From: an uncultured Lachnospiraceae bacterium
GTDB lineage: Bacteria; Bacillota; Clostridia; Lachnospirales; Lachnospiraceae
DNA length: 64,000 nucleotides
Direction of reading: 5' to 3'
Assembly: GCA_946623875.1 (NCBI GenBank)
Contig: CAMORO010000002.1
Coordinates: 1 to 64,000, forward strand
Positions 1-9,593 of the stretch are shown here, piece after piece (the first letter of the stretch is position 1; every line of letters starts with the position of its first letter). Made by a program: the position numbers and the translations under genes. Under the pieces are notes generated by a model, which was given only the letters and a program-made list of their open reading frames with translations, had not been told where the DNA came from and ran no database searches.

Positions 1-222
1 ATCGGGATATTTCTCGCGTATAAGCTTTAACGTCTCCATGCCGTCCATCTCGGGCATCGTTATATCAAGTGTAACAAGATCCGGCGTGTTGGTTTCAAGG
101 AACTGAAGGGCTTCAATACCGTTTCCTGCATTTCCTATCACCTCCAGTCCTGCCTCCTTAAGTGATCCTGCGAGCATCTTACGCATTGTGCGTGAATCAT
201 CCACAATAAGTATTGTACTCAT
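1..222 (-). CDS. cheY: CheY-like response regulator receiver protein (partial, cut by window edge)
   Basis: Only the first 74 codons are in the window and the frame runs off base 1. The translation starts MSTILIVDDSRTMRK and contains the acidic pair D8-D9 and the probable phospho-acceptor D53 in the context TLDITMPEMDG, the classic CheY receiver pattern. Residues after the third helix, including the conserved Thr/Lys switch residues, lie outside. Start ATG is supported by GGAGG eight bases upstream. It follows the CheX-like gene on the same strand by about 34 bases, so the pair probably encodes a phosphorylated chemotaxis regulator and its phosphatase. It could also be the receiver domain of a longer protein; the visible part cannot decide. 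Confidence 0.88.
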   Translation of the reverse strand, partial: MSTILIVDDSRTMRKMLAGSLKEAGLEVIGNAGNGIEALQFLETNTPDLVTLDITMPEMDGMETLKLIREKYPD

Positions 223-256
223 TGGTACATCCTCCATGAATTATAATATCTTTAGA

Positions 257-1150
257 CTATGATTCCTCGACTGTGAAATTGTCTGACAGAATAACCGACA
301 ATGTGATGCTTTTATCAAAAACATGGAGAGGAACATTGATTATATCTTCCGAATTAACCGTGTTGCTTCCTATATGGTAGTGAGGCGCAACCATGTCAAT
401 ATTTATAAACCTGTGACTTATATCTGTGGCAAATATGCCGTTAATGCAGTTGATAAGTTCACATATCGAATCAAGAGCATCATCCATATCTTCTATGTAT
501 TCGGAACCGGCGAAACCGATCGCTGTCTTCATGAGTGTTTCCGTATCTCCCGAAATTGCAAGAAGAAGATTGAAATCACCGTTTGAGGCCTGATAGCACA
601 GGTTATCGCAGATGAGCTTATCGCTCGTATACGGACGTTCAAGATACACATGGTAATCAACAAGCCTTGAAAGAGTTCTTATGGCTACACCGATAAGCTC
701 CTTGGCATAGGGTGGAAGATCATACAGATATATCGGTACGATCCTGTCTATATCGCAGCTCTTAAAATCCTCCATATCGGTCAGGGTATACCCGTTATCC
801 TGCTGGAAATCATTGAGAATATCTACGATCTCGTTCATAGTGATGAATTTAAGATCAACAGCGGACTGTACAAAAGAAAGAAATCCATTACCCTGAAGTG
901 TGAGCAGCCTTGATACCTGATTGTCTGTCAGATAACCCTTTTCGACCGCAAGATCCCCGAAACGCTTGTCCGTAAGCGACTGAAGCTTGTTTATTTCCTC
1001 TACCTGTGACGGTGTCATAAGGTTTTCCGACTCGGCGATCATACCCAGACGTACGCGTTTCCTGGCCTGAAGATCATATATCTTCTCAAGACTCTCGGGC
1101 CCTATCTTACCGCTTCTAACCAGATAATCAGCCAAAATACGATCAAACAT
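257..1150 (-). CDS. CheX/CheC-type phosphatase domain protein with secretion-ATPase-like N-terminus
   Basis: 297 aa. Residues about 145-295 resemble CheX: the segment DSICELIN (D227, E231, N234) fits the [DS]xxxExxN active site of CheC/CheX/FliY phosphatases, which dephosphorylate CheY-P. Residues 1-115 are different: two or three short helical repeats of the type LADYLVRSGKI and LAVEKGYLTDNQV, like the N-terminal domain of GspE/MshE ATPases, which in some proteins binds cyclic di-GMP. The gene sits just upstream of cheY on the same strand. A promoter TTGAAG-17-TATTAT lies before it. I infer a chemotaxis or signalling phosphatase with an added sensory N-terminus; ligand binding is not shown. 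Confidence 0.75.
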   Translation of the reverse strand: MFDRILADYLVRSGKIGPESLEKIYDLQARKRVRLGMIAESENLMTPSQVEEINKLQSLTDKRFGDLAVEKGYLTDNQVSRLLTLQGNGFLSFVQSAVDLKFITMNEIVDILNDFQQDNGYTLTDMEDFKSCDIDRIVPIYLYDLPPYAKELIGVAIRTLSRLVDYHVYLERPYTSDKLICDNLCYQASNGDFNLLLAISGDTETLMKTAIGFAGSEYIEDMDDALDSICELINCINGIFATDISHRFINIDMVAPHYHIGSNTVNSEDIINVPLHVFDKSITLSVILSDNFTVEES

Positions 1151-1189
1151 AATGTTTCTCCTTTAGGCAAACGATTTTGTACATATATA

Positions 1190-1218
1190 ATAATAGCAAA
1201 AATATAACGTAACTTCAA
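1190..1218 (-). promoter_or_regulatory. Sigma-A promoter for the cheX-like/cheY pair
   Basis: On the minus strand TTGAAG (1213-1218) and TATTAT (1190-1195) are separated by exactly 17 bases, and TGC precedes the -10 as an extended element. It points to the cheX-like start about 40 bases downstream. This and the parE promoter account for the 293-base divergent intergenic region 1151-1443, which is otherwise AT-rich with no further structure I can see. Confidence 0.65.
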
Positions 1219-1303
1219 TGAATAAGTTATTATAATTTTAAAAACAATCCGGCACCATAATTTGTTGTGTGAAAATTTGTTCGTACAATAATTGGTGTTT
1301 TTC

Positions 1304-1331
1304 TTGAAAAATAACAAAACTATGTTATAAT
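1304..1331 (+). promoter_or_regulatory. Sigma-A promoter for parE-parC
   Basis: TTGAAA (1304-1309) and a perfect TATAAT (1326-1331) with a 16-base spacer, about 112 bases before the parE ATG. The long leader (about 1338-1443) has no terminator or obvious riboswitch fold that I can see. Confidence 0.65.
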
Positions 1332-1443
1332 GTTATATGTTTTTGAGGATGCGGGAGTATATTTGTTTCATTTTATGTCTTTGACCTGATGCAAATGACA
1401 TAAATATGAAAGAAAGAGGAATAATGTCGTAAGGGGTAAAGAC

Positions 1444-3363
1444 ATGGCTGATAAAGTTACATATGATGCAAGCAGTATAACAGTTCTTGAAGGTCTGGAG
1501 GCTGTCCGCAAGCGTCCGGGAATGTATATAGGAAGCGTGACGACCAAAGGACTAAATCACCTGATTTATGAAATTGTAGACAATTCGGTTGATGAGCACC
1601 TTGCCGGATTCTGTTCGGAGATAAAGGTTACTCTTGAAGCGGACGGATCCGCGACTATAGAGGATAACGGCAGGGGAATCCCCGTGGGTATGCATGAAAA
1701 GGGAATGAGCGCCGAAAGACTGGTATTTACCACCCTGCATGCGGGAGGTAAGTTCGACGATTCCGTTTATAAGACCAGCGGAGGACTTCACGGAGTCGGT
1801 TCTTCGGTCGTCAATGCCCTTTCCGAATACCTTGATATAGAAGTAAGACGCGAGGGTAAGGTTTTTCACGACAGTTACAGCAGGGGTGTCCCCACAGTGG
1901 AACTTGAAGACGGATTGCTTCCCGTGATCGGGAAGTCGCGTACTACCGGTACCAAGATCAATTTCCTTCCGGACGATACCATTTTTGAAAAGACCAGGTT
2001 CAAGGAAGAGGATATTAAGAGCCGGCTCCATGAAACCGCATATCTTAATCCCGAGCTTACGATAATATTTACGGATAACAGGCAGGAAATCCCCGATGTT
2101 GAGACTTTTCATGAGGAAGAAGGTATCATTGGCTTTGTCCGTGATATGAACCAAAATGAAGAAGCCATACATGAGCCGGTGTTTTTTAAAGGTGAAGCCG
2201 ACGGAATAAAGGTTGAGGTCGCATTCCAGTATGTTAATGATTTTCATGAAAATGTACTGGGTTTCTGTAACAACATATACAACTCGGAAGGCGGGACCCA
2301 TCTGACGGGCTTTAAGACAATGTTCACCAATGTCATGAACAATTATGCCAGGGAGCTAAACATCCTTAAGGAAAAGGATGCGAATTTTACGGGTGCCGAC
2401 ATAAGAAACGGAATGACTGCGGTTGTTTCGATAAAACATCCGAGTCCCCGCTTCGAAGGCCAGACAAAGACCAAGCTCGACAATCAGGATGCAACCAAGG
2501 CAGTCGCCAAAGTTACCGGAGATGAAGTTGTAAGATATTTTGACAGAAATCTTGAAGATCTGAAGGCAGTCCTGGCCTGTGCCGAAAAGGCCGCCAAGAT
2601 AAGAAAGACCGAGGAAAAGGCCAAGACCAATATGCTCACCAAGCAGAAGTACAGCTTTGACAGCAACGGCAAGCTTGCCAACTGTGAGAGCAAGGATGCT
2701 TCCAAATGTGAGATATTCATAGTCGAGGGTGACTCTGCCGGCGGGTCGGCAAAGACAGCGAGAAACCGTATGTATCAGGCCATACTGCCGATCAGGGGTA
2801 AGATACTGAATGTGGAAAAGGCGACCATAGACAAGGTACTTGCCAATGCGGAGATCAAAACCATGATATATGCCTTCGGTTGTGGCTTTTCCGAGGGATA
2901 CGGAAATGACTTTGATATAAGCAAGTTAAGATATGATAAGATAATCATCATGGCTGATGCCGATGTGGACGGAGCTCATATTTCAACTCTTCTTCTGACA
3001 CTTTTTTACAGGTTTATGCCTGAGCTTATATATGAAGGACATGTATATATTGCAATGCCTCCCCTATATAAGGCAATGCCCAAAAAGGGGAAGGAGGAAT
3101 ATCTATATGATGACAAGGCTTTGTCAGAGTATCGCAAGTCCCATACCGATTTCACGCTTCAGCGTTACAAGGGACTTGGGGAAATGGATGCCGAACAGTT
3201 GTGGGAGACGACGCTTGACCCGCAAAGGCGTATGCTTAAGCAGGTTGAAATAGAGGATGCTCGTCTTGCAAGCAACACGACAGAGATGCTTATGGGTAAT
3301 GAAGTTCCGCCAAGGAAGGCTTTCATTTATAAACACGCACATGATGCGGAGCTTGATATTTGA
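1444..3363 (+). CDS. parE: DNA topoisomerase IV subunit B (ParE; GyrB paralogue)
   Basis: 639 aa type IIA topoisomerase ATPase subunit. The GHKL ATPase domain carries EIVDNSVDE and the ATP-lid motif GGLHGVGSSVVNAL; the Toprim domain carries FIVEGDSAGGSA and DADVDGAHI; the tail has QRYKGLGEMDAEQLW. ATG is preceded by AAGGGG. ParE and GyrB are hard to tell apart by eye. I favour topoisomerase IV because the partner downstream has ParC size and no GyrA box, and because the genes are not beside dnaN/recF where gyrase usually lies in Firmicutes. The enzyme passes duplex DNA and decatenates chromosomes. Alternative: a second gyrase or the only gyrase B. Confidence 0.85.
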   Translation: MADKVTYDASSITVLEGLEAVRKRPGMYIGSVTTKGLNHLIYEIVDNSVDEHLAGFCSEIKVTLEADGSATIEDNGRGIPVGMHEKGMSAERLVFTTLHAGGKFDDSVYKTSGGLHGVGSSVVNALSEYLDIEVRREGKVFHDSYSRGVPTVELEDGLLPVIGKSRTTGTKINFLPDDTIFEKTRFKEEDIKSRLHETAYLNPELTIIFTDNRQEIPDVETFHEEEGIIGFVRDMNQNEEAIHEPVFFKGEADGIKVEVAFQYVNDFHENVLGFCNNIYNSEGGTHLTGFKTMFTNVMNNYARELNILKEKDANFTGADIRNGMTAVVSIKHPSPRFEGQTKTKLDNQDATKAVAKVTGDEVVRYFDRNLEDLKAVLACAEKAAKIRKTEEKAKTNMLTKQKYSFDSNGKLANCESKDASKCEIFIVEGDSAGGSAKTARNRMYQAILPIRGKILNVEKATIDKVLANAEIKTMIYAFGCGFSEGYGNDFDISKLRYDKIIIMADADVDGAHISTLLLTLFYRFMPELIYEGHVYIAMPPLYKAMPKKGKEEYLYDDKALSEYRKSHTDFTLQRYKGLGEMDAEQLWETTLDPQRRMLKQVEIEDARLASNTTEMLMGNEVPPRKAFIYKHAHDAELDI

Positions 3364-3383
3364 TATGGAAACAGGGAGTGGAA

Positions 3384-5636
3384 ATGGCAGTAATATCAGA
3401 AGACGAACAGATTATAAAAACCGAGTTCTCGGAGGTAATGAGGAAGTCATACATTGACTATGCCATGAGTGTAATTATTTCAAGGGCGCTTCCGGATGTG
3501 CGTGACGGACTTAAGCCGGTCCAGAGACGAACTCTGTATGATATGTATGAACTTGGTATTCGTTACGACAGACCTTACAGGAAGTCCGCGCGTATCGTCG
3601 GTGATACAATGGGTAAATATCACCCGCACGGTGACAGTTCGATCTATGATGCGCTTGTGGTAATGGCGCAGGATTTCAAGAAGGGTATGACGCTGGTCGA
3701 CGGTCATGGCAATTTCGGATCCATCGAAGGCGACGGAGCCGCGGCAATGCGTTACACCGAAGCCAGGCTTGAGAAGGTCACACAGGAAACGATCCTTGCG
3801 GATCTTGATAAGGATGTTGTTGATTTTGTTCCCAATTTCGATGAGACGGAGAAGGAACCGGCTGTCCTTCCTGCCAAGATACCCAATCTGCTGATAAACG
3901 GCACGGAGGGAATTGCGGTAGGTATGGCTACCAATATGCCTCCTCACAATCTTGCAGAGGTTGTGGAAGGTGTTAAGGCTTATATTAAGAACCCGGATAT
4001 AACAACTGCGGAACTGATGGAATATATTCCCGGACCGGATTTTCCAACGGGCGGTATCGTTGTCAATAAGGATGAGCTGCTTGAAATATACGAGACCGGT
4101 GTAGGCAAGATCAAGATCCGCGGCAAGATTGAATATGAAAAGGGTAAGGCCGGCAAGACAAGGCTTGTAATAACCGAGATCCCCTATACGATGATAGGAG
4201 CAAATATCAGCAAGTTCCTTACGGATATAGTGGCTCTGATAGATGCCAAGAAGACAAATGACATAGTGGATATTTCCAATCAGTCCAGCAAGGAGGGGAT
4301 CCGTATCGTCCTTGAACTTCGTAAGGATGCGGATGTTGAGAACCTGAAGAATATGCTCCTTAAGAAGACAAAGCTTGAGGATACCTTCGGCGTCAATATG
4401 CTTGCTGTTGCTGACGGAAGGCCCGAAACTCTCGGATTAAAGGATATAATCAGGCATCATGTTAATTTCCAGCGCGAGATAAGGACAAGGAAGTACAGAA
4501 ATCTTCTGAACAAGGAGCTTGATAAGAAGGAGATACAGGAGGGTCTTATAAGGGCCTGCGATATCATAGATCTTATCATAGAGATACTCAGAGGATCGAA
4601 GGATGTCAAGATGGCCAAGGCCTGTCTTACTTCCGGAAATACCGAGGGGATCAACTTTAAGTCTCGCATCAGCAGGAAAATGGCGGAACAGCTTGACTTT
4701 ACCGACAGACAGGCTGAAGCAATACTTTCAATGAGATTATATAAGCTCATAGGTCTCGAACTTGAGGCATTGATGAAGGAGCATGAAGAGACTCTTAAAA
4801 ATATTGAGTCATATAAGGATATAATCACCAATCCAAAGACCATGGACAGGCTCATCATTAAGGAGCTTGACAGCTACAGGAAGGAGTACGGACGCGAGCG
4901 CAGGACATCAATAGAAAATGCGGCAGCCGTTGTTTTTGAAGAGAAAAAGATCGAGGAGACTGAGGTTGTATTCCTTATGGACCGTTTCGGATATGCCAGA
5001 ACCATAGATACGTCTGTTTACGAGAAGAACAGGGAAACGGTCGATGAAGAGAATAAGTATGTATTCCTTGTGATGAATACAGGTCGTGTATGTCTGTTTA
5101 CCAATACGGGTATGCTGCACAGCATCAAGGTTGTGGATCTTCCTCACGGAAAGCTCAGGGATAAGGGCATACCGGTCGACAATGTCAGCAATTACAGTTC
5201 TGCCAATGAACTCATAGTGTATGCAGGTGACCTTAAGGAGATAATCATGCAGAAGCTTTGTTTCGTGACCAGGAAATCAATGCTCAAGCATGTATACGGT
5301 ACCGAATTTGATATTACGAAACGTTCGGTGGCAGCAACAGGTCTTAACGAAGGCGATGAGGTGATATCCGTATTCCCGATAATCGACGAGCGTAATATAG
5401 TTCTTCGAACCAGGGACGGATACTTCCTTAAGTTCCCGCTTGATGATATACCTCTTAAGAAGAAAGGAGCAGCCGGAGTCCGCGGCATGAAGCTGGTTGG
5501 CAATGATGAGGTTACCGATGTTTATCCTCTGACCAACGGAGTTGAAGTGACGATCGATGTTAACGGCAGGAGGATAGAGCTTAATAAGCTCAAGCTGGCA
5601 AAGCGTGATGCAAAAGGAACCAAGGTAAGGACTTAG
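3384..5636 (+). CDS. parC: DNA topoisomerase IV subunit A (ParC; GyrA paralogue)
   Basis: The track starts at a TTG inside the parE stop; ATG 3384 with GGGAG upstream is better, giving 750 aa and a 20-base gap to parE. The breakage-reunion domain includes [14 protein letters not shown], the quinolone-region motif [14 protein letters not shown] and the active-site tyrosine in [10 protein letters not shown]. After a coiled coil at about 400-470 comes a beta-pinwheel domain that is short and shows no QRRGGRG-type GyrA box. E. coli ParC is 752 aa whereas GyrA is usually 820-880. With ParE it forms the heterotetramer that cuts and rejoins DNA. I am sure of the family, less of ParC versus GyrA. Confidence 0.85.
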   Translation: MAVISEDEQIIKTEFSEVMRKSYIDYAMSVIISRALPDVRDGLKPVQRRTLYDMYELGIRYDRPYRKSARIVGDTMGKYHPHGDSSIYDALVVMAQDFKKGMTLVDGHGNFGSIEGDGAAAMRYTEARLEKVTQETILADLDKDVVDFVPNFDETEKEPAVLPAKIPNLLINGTEGIAVGMATNMPPHNLAEVVEGVKAYIKNPDITTAELMEYIPGPDFPTGGIVVNKDELLEIYETGVGKIKIRGKIEYEKGKAGKTRLVITEIPYTMIGANISKFLTDIVALIDAKKTNDIVDISNQSSKEGIRIVLELRKDADVENLKNMLLKKTKLEDTFGVNMLAVADGRPETLGLKDIIRHHVNFQREIRTRKYRNLLNKELDKKEIQEGLIRACDIIDLIIEILRGSKDVKMAKACLTSGNTEGINFKSRISRKMAEQLDFTDRQAEAILSMRLYKLIGLELEALMKEHEETLKNIESYKDIITNPKTMDRLIIKELDSYRKEYGRERRTSIENAAAVVFEEKKIEETEVVFLMDRFGYARTIDTSVYEKNRETVDEENKYVFLVMNTGRVCLFTNTGMLHSIKVVDLPHGKLRDKGIPVDNVSNYSSANELIVYAGDLKEIIMQKLCFVTRKSMLKHVYGTEFDITKRSVAATGLNEGDEVISVFPIIDERNIVLRTRDGYFLKFPLDDIPLKKKGAAGVRGMKLVGNDEVTDVYPLTNGVEVTIDVNGRRIELNKLKLAKRDAKGTKVRT

Positions 5637-5657
5637 ATATACAGATGGTGAGGTAGG

Positions 5658-6215
5658 ATGAGAGTAATAGCGGGAAGTGCCAGGAGACTGCAGTTGAAAG
5701 CTCCTGCGGGTTATGAAACGCGACCGACTTCGGATAAGGTAAAGGAAACGCTGTTTAATATTCTGATGCCGTACATTTATTCGGATACGGTTTTTCTTGA
5801 TCTGTACAGCGGAAGCGGAGCCATAGGGATTGAAGCCTTAAGCAGGGGTGCCGGCCGTGCCGTATTTGTTGAGAGGGGAAAGGAAGCGCTTTCGTGCATC
5901 AAAGATAACCTGAATACGACACATTTCACTGACAGGGCAAGGATCATGGCCTCGGACGTTCTGTCCGCCCTTCACAGACTTGAAGGGAACGATAAGTTTG
6001 ATATTGTTTTTATGGATCCGCCCTACGGGAACGGTTATGAAAAGGCTGTGCTTGAATATCTGAGCACATCGAAACTTTTAAAAGACGATGCTCTTATAGT
6101 GATCGAAGCTTCAAATGATACCGATTTTGATTATATTTCTTCATTACCGTTTGAGATCGTCAAATATAAGAAGTATAAGAATAACTGTCATCTGTTTTTA
6201 AAGTATATAGTATGA
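5658..6215 (+). CDS. rsmD: 16S rRNA (guanine(966)-N(2))-methyltransferase RsmD
   Basis: 185 aa, the family's usual size. Starts [13 protein letters not shown] and [16 protein letters not shown], both RsmD hallmarks; the SAM-binding loop is [18 protein letters not shown] and the catalytic motif is DPPY at about residue 115. It methylates G966 of 16S rRNA in the small subunit. ATG has GGTAGG just upstream and a 21-base gap from parC. It precedes coaD by 16 bases, the common rsmD-coaD pairing. Confidence 0.93.
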   Translation: MRVIAGSARRLQLKAPAGYETRPTSDKVKETLFNILMPYIYSDTVFLDLYSGSGAIGIEALSRGAGRAVFVERGKEALSCIKDNLNTTHFTDRARIMASDVLSALHRLEGNDKFDIVFMDPPYGNGYEKAVLEYLSTSKLLKDDALIVIEASNDTDFDYISSLPFEIVKYKKYKNNCHLFLKYIV

Positions 6216-6231
6216 AAGATGGAGAGCGCAT

Positions 6232-6738
6232 ATGAAGAGAGCAGTATACCCCGGCAGCTTTGATCCCATAACATACGGGCATATAGATATAATAAAAAGA
6301 GCGGCTGAAATATTTGACTGTGTGGAAGTAAGTGTTTTGAACAACATAGGCAAAACTCCGTTGTTTTCTATTGATGAACGTGTTAGTATAATTAAAGAAG
6401 TAACAAAGGATATACCTAATGTTACTGTCGGAAGCTTCGACGGTCTGCTGGTTGATTATTGCATGAAAAATAACGCGAGGACTATAATAAGGGGACTTCG
6501 CATGATAACTGATTTTGAATATGAACTTCCGCTGGCACAGACCAACCGTAAGCTTTGTGAAAATGTAGATACCGTCTTTCTGGCGACAAGTCTTGAATAT
6601 GCATATCTCAGCTCATCAACCGTTAAGGAGGCAGCCAGCTTTGGCGGCGATATAAGTAAGTTTGTACCGCCTTTCATAGCTGACATGATATATAAAAAGT
6701 ATGGAACAGGGAGTGAGGAGAGGATAAATGAGCAGTAA
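6232..6738 (+). CDS. coaD: Phosphopantetheine adenylyltransferase CoaD
   Basis: 168 aa. The N-terminal nucleotidyl-transferase signature is [16 protein letters not shown] with the GH of the (T/H)xGH motif; [16 protein letters not shown] and the C-terminal [16 protein letters not shown] are typical CoaD. It transfers AMP to 4'-phosphopantetheine in the penultimate step of coenzyme A synthesis in the cytosol. It overlaps the next gene by 11 bases, suggesting translational coupling. Confidence 0.95.
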   Translation: MKRAVYPGSFDPITYGHIDIIKRAAEIFDCVEVSVLNNIGKTPLFSIDERVSIIKEVTKDIPNVTVGSFDGLLVDYCMKNNARTIIRGLRMITDFEYELPLAQTNRKLCENVDTVFLATSLEYAYLSSSTVKEAASFGGDISKFVPPFIADMIYKKYGTGSEERINEQ

Positions 6739-7366
6739 GATTGAACAGATAATTGATGAAATCGAGGATTTTATAAGCGGGTGCAAGTTCCAGGCTTTCT
6801 CGGGCGCCAATATCATTGTGGACAAGGAGCATCTTGAAGAGCTTTTAAGGGAACTCAGGATGAAAACTCCCGATGAGATCAAGCGCTATCAGAAGATCAT
6901 AAGCAATAAGGAAGCCATCTTAAATGATGCCAAGGAGAAGGCTGAGGCTATGATCAATGAAGCTCAGATCCATACGGATCATATGGTAAATGAGCATGAG
7001 ATCATGCAGCAGGCATATGCACAGGCGAACGAAGTTGTACAGCAGGCGGTTTCACAGGCGCAGCAGATCCTCGATACGGCTACCAATGACGCAAACGGCA
7101 TACGGCAGTCTGCCATGAAATATACCGATGATATGCTGGCTGAGCTTCAGGGAATAATCAAGACGGCAATAGGTGATGCCCAGTCGAAATACACCGGATT
7201 GCTGGAACGTCTTAAGAACTGCGAGACGATCATAGACAAAAACAGGTCTGATCTGTATCCGCAGGTGGAGCTTGATAAGGAGATAGCATCCATCGAGGGT
7301 ACATCAAATAAGGCCAAACTGTCCAAAACAGGCGGTATAAATCTTGATATGCTGAATAATAAATAA
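6728..7366 (+). CDS. Coiled-coil protein of unknown function, DivIVA/ATPase-subunit-b-like
   Basis: 212 aa, mostly predicted helix. Residues about 45-150 are rich in Ala, Gln and Glu with heptad-like spacing ([26 protein letters not shown]) as in the stalk subunits of F/V-type ATPases or DivIVA-like scaffolds; no membrane segment or signal peptide. The first 40 residues ([16 protein letters not shown]) look like a separate small helical head. The start overlaps the coaD end by 11 bases. Proteins of this type occur after coaD in Lachnospiraceae as I recall, but the role is unknown; a cell-pole or septum scaffold is only a guess. Confidence 0.7.
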   Translation: MSSKIEQIIDEIEDFISGCKFQAFSGANIIVDKEHLEELLRELRMKTPDEIKRYQKIISNKEAILNDAKEKAEAMINEAQIHTDHMVNEHEIMQQAYAQANEVVQQAVSQAQQILDTATNDANGIRQSAMKYTDDMLAELQGIIKTAIGDAQSKYTGLLERLKNCETIIDKNRSDLYPQVELDKEIASIEGTSNKAKLSKTGGINLDMLNNK

Positions 7367-7396
7367 TGATAACTATTTTTTCCGGAAGTGCATCAT

Positions 7397-8857
7397 ATGA
7401 GTTTATTAAAGGATTTAGAACCTAAAAATGTATTTCGTTTTTTTGAAGAAATCTGTGCTATACCGCATGGATCTGGAAATCTTGACGCAATAGCCGCTTA
7501 TTGTGTTTCGTTTGCCAAAGACAGAGGTCTTCAATATATTCATGATGAATTTAACAATGTTTTCATTATGAAACCGGCTTCAAAAGGCTGCGAAGACAGT
7601 GCTCCGTTATTGCTGCAGGGTCATCTTGATATGGTCTGTGAGAAGAACATGGATTCGGATGCCAGGTTTGATTTTTCGAAGGATCCGCTTAAGCTGGCCA
7701 TTATGGATGATTACGTATATGCAAAGGGCACAACGCTTGGCGGTGATGACGGTATCGCAGTGGCCTACATGCTTGCGATCCTTGATGATGACAGTATAAG
7801 GCATCCGGCTTTGGAATGTCTGTTTACTGCCGACGAGGAAACGGGTATGGAAGGTATGTCTTCATTTGACTGCTCCGTTATCAGGTCCAAACGAATGATC
7901 AATATTGACAATGAAAAGGAAGGTGAGGTTCTTACAAGCTCTGCAGGCGGCAGAAAGGTTAAATGCATGCTGCCCGTGAGATATCATGAGAGCAGGGGAC
8001 TTGCATACGATATTGTAATATGCGGACTGCTGGGTGGTCACAGCGGTTCCGAGATAGATAAATACCGTGGAAATGCCAATCTTCTGATGGGAAGGCTTCT
8101 CCATCATTTTAAAGGAAAGATCAATTACGAACTGTATTATCTTAAAGGTGGTCTGCAGGATAATGCGATACCAAGAGAAGCCAAGGCATCCGTACTTATA
8201 GATGAAAAGGACCAGACGAGATTTGAGGATCTTATCACTGAGTTTGAACTGAATATAATCGGTGAATACAGGAAGATAGAAAATAATATTACCATTTACA
8301 GTGAATGCAGGGGGACGATAAGTACGAGTGTACTCAGTCCCAAGACGCAGGAGCGGGTCATCTTCCTTCTTATGACCATTCCCGACGGTATTGAAAAGAT
8401 GTGCCCCGAAGCGGAAAGTGTGGTCCAGACATCTTCGAATGCAGGGATAGTGAGATTAAGAGAAACAAATTTTGAGGTCATAATCAGCATCAGGAGTTCC
8501 ATCTCTTCGGAGAAATGCGCTTTGAGTGATAAGATCAAGTATCTTACCGAGACTATCGGCGGGAAATTTGTAGTTGAATCGGATTATCCTGCCTGGGAAT
8601 ACAGGGAACGTTCAAAGCTGAGAGATCTGGTAAGTTCCTGCTATATGGAATTGTATGACCGTCATCCCAAGATCACTTCCATTCATGCCGGTCTTGAATG
8701 CGGTATAATATTTGATAAGGTCAAAGGAATTGATATTGTTTCCCTCGGCCCTCTGATAGAGGATATTCATACACCCAAGGAGAAACTCAGTATAAGCTCA
8801 ACAGAGCGTACATGGAGGCTGTTGTTAAAAATATTGGAGAAATGTACTGATGAGTGA
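7397..8857 (+). CDS. pepD: Aminoacyl-histidine dipeptidase PepD (M20 metallopeptidase)
   Basis: The track opens at GTG 7388, but ATG 7397 is better placed behind GGAAG, giving 486 aa, the usual PepD length. Metal-site segments are clear: LLLQGHLDMVCEKN (His, Asp), GGDDGIAVAYMLAIL (bridging Asp), FTADEETGMEGM (Glu pair), and HAGLECGI near the end. It hydrolyses Xaa-His and other dipeptides in the cytosol with two divalent metals. The last eight bases overlap the pseudouridine synthase gene. Confidence 0.92.
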   Translation: MSLLKDLEPKNVFRFFEEICAIPHGSGNLDAIAAYCVSFAKDRGLQYIHDEFNNVFIMKPASKGCEDSAPLLLQGHLDMVCEKNMDSDARFDFSKDPLKLAIMDDYVYAKGTTLGGDDGIAVAYMLAILDDDSIRHPALECLFTADEETGMEGMSSFDCSVIRSKRMINIDNEKEGEVLTSSAGGRKVKCMLPVRYHESRGLAYDIVICGLLGGHSGSEIDKYRGNANLLMGRLLHHFKGKINYELYYLKGGLQDNAIPREAKASVLIDEKDQTRFEDLITEFELNIIGEYRKIENNITIYSECRGTISTSVLSPKTQERVIFLLMTIPDGIEKMCPEAESVVQTSSNAGIVRLRETNFEVIISIRSSISSEKCALSDKIKYLTETIGGKFVVESDYPAWEYRERSKLRDLVSSCYMELYDRHPKITSIHAGLECGIIFDKVKGIDIVSLGPLIEDIHTPKEKLSISSTERTWRLLLKILEKCTDE

Positions 8858-9572
8858 GTTGATAAGGCTTGACAGATATGTTTCAGAGTGCGGTGTTTTG
8901 AGCCGCAAACAGGCTGTACCGGCAATCAAGGCCGGAAGAGTCACTGTTGAAGGCGAAGTTGTAACAGTTCCGGGCTTCAAGATAAGTGATGATGTCAGGG
9001 TTACTTTGGATGGCAATGAACTTACCTACAGCAGATATTCGTACTATATGCTTTATAAACCAATGGGATGTGTAAGTGCAGTAAAGGACAGGCTCAGTGA
9101 TACTGTTATAGGATATCTTAAGGATGTGAAAACAGCCGGACTGTTTCCGGTGGGGCGTCTTGACAAGGACACTGAAGGTCTTCTGCTTATTACCAATGAC
9201 GGGCAGTTGTGTCATGATCTTATATCACCCGGGAAGCATGTTGAGAAGACTTACTATGTTGTTTCCGACATAAGCCTTCCCGAAAATGCGACGGAAGAAT
9301 TTGCCAGGGGTATTGATATCGGTGATGATAAAATATGTCTTCCGGCGGTCCTTAAGCCTTCTGATCTTATTGAGGGTTACGAAGGTCATGCGTATGAACT
9401 GACCATAACCGAAGGACGTTTCCATCAGATCAAGCGAATGTTTTACAGATATGGAGCGAAGGTGGTTTATCTTAAACGTCTGTCGGTAGGAGGCGTTAAG
9501 CTGGATGAATCTTTAAAGCCCGGTGAATTTCGCAGGCTGAACGAAGATGAGCTCAGGCTGCTGGGCAAATGA
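8850..9572 (+). CDS. rsuA: Pseudouridine synthase, RsuA family (16S rRNA pseudouridine 516 type)
   Basis: 240 aa. N-terminal S4 RNA-binding domain (RLDRYVSECGVLSRKQAV) followed by the catalytic domain with GRLDKDTEGLLLITNDG, where the Asp is the nucleophile, and the GRFHQIKRMF motif of the RsuA/RluB/RluE/RluF branch. Size fits RsuA (about 230-240) rather than RluB. It isomerises a uridine in rRNA, probably U516 of 16S rRNA. It overlaps pepD by eight bases. Confidence 0.85.
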   Translation: MSELIRLDRYVSECGVLSRKQAVPAIKAGRVTVEGEVVTVPGFKISDDVRVTLDGNELTYSRYSYYMLYKPMGCVSAVKDRLSDTVIGYLKDVKTAGLFPVGRLDKDTEGLLLITNDGQLCHDLISPGKHVEKTYYVVSDISLPENATEEFARGIDIGDDKICLPAVLKPSDLIEGYEGHAYELTITEGRFHQIKRMFYRYGAKVVYLKRLSVGGVKLDESLKPGEFRRLNEDELRLLGK

Positions 9573-9593
9573 TATATAGGGCGTGAACTTTTT

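Noticed and set aside
323-586. Plus-strand ORF of 87 aa opposite the cheX-like gene
   Set aside because: Lies wholly inside the reverse gene, no ribosome site, composition of an antisense shadow.
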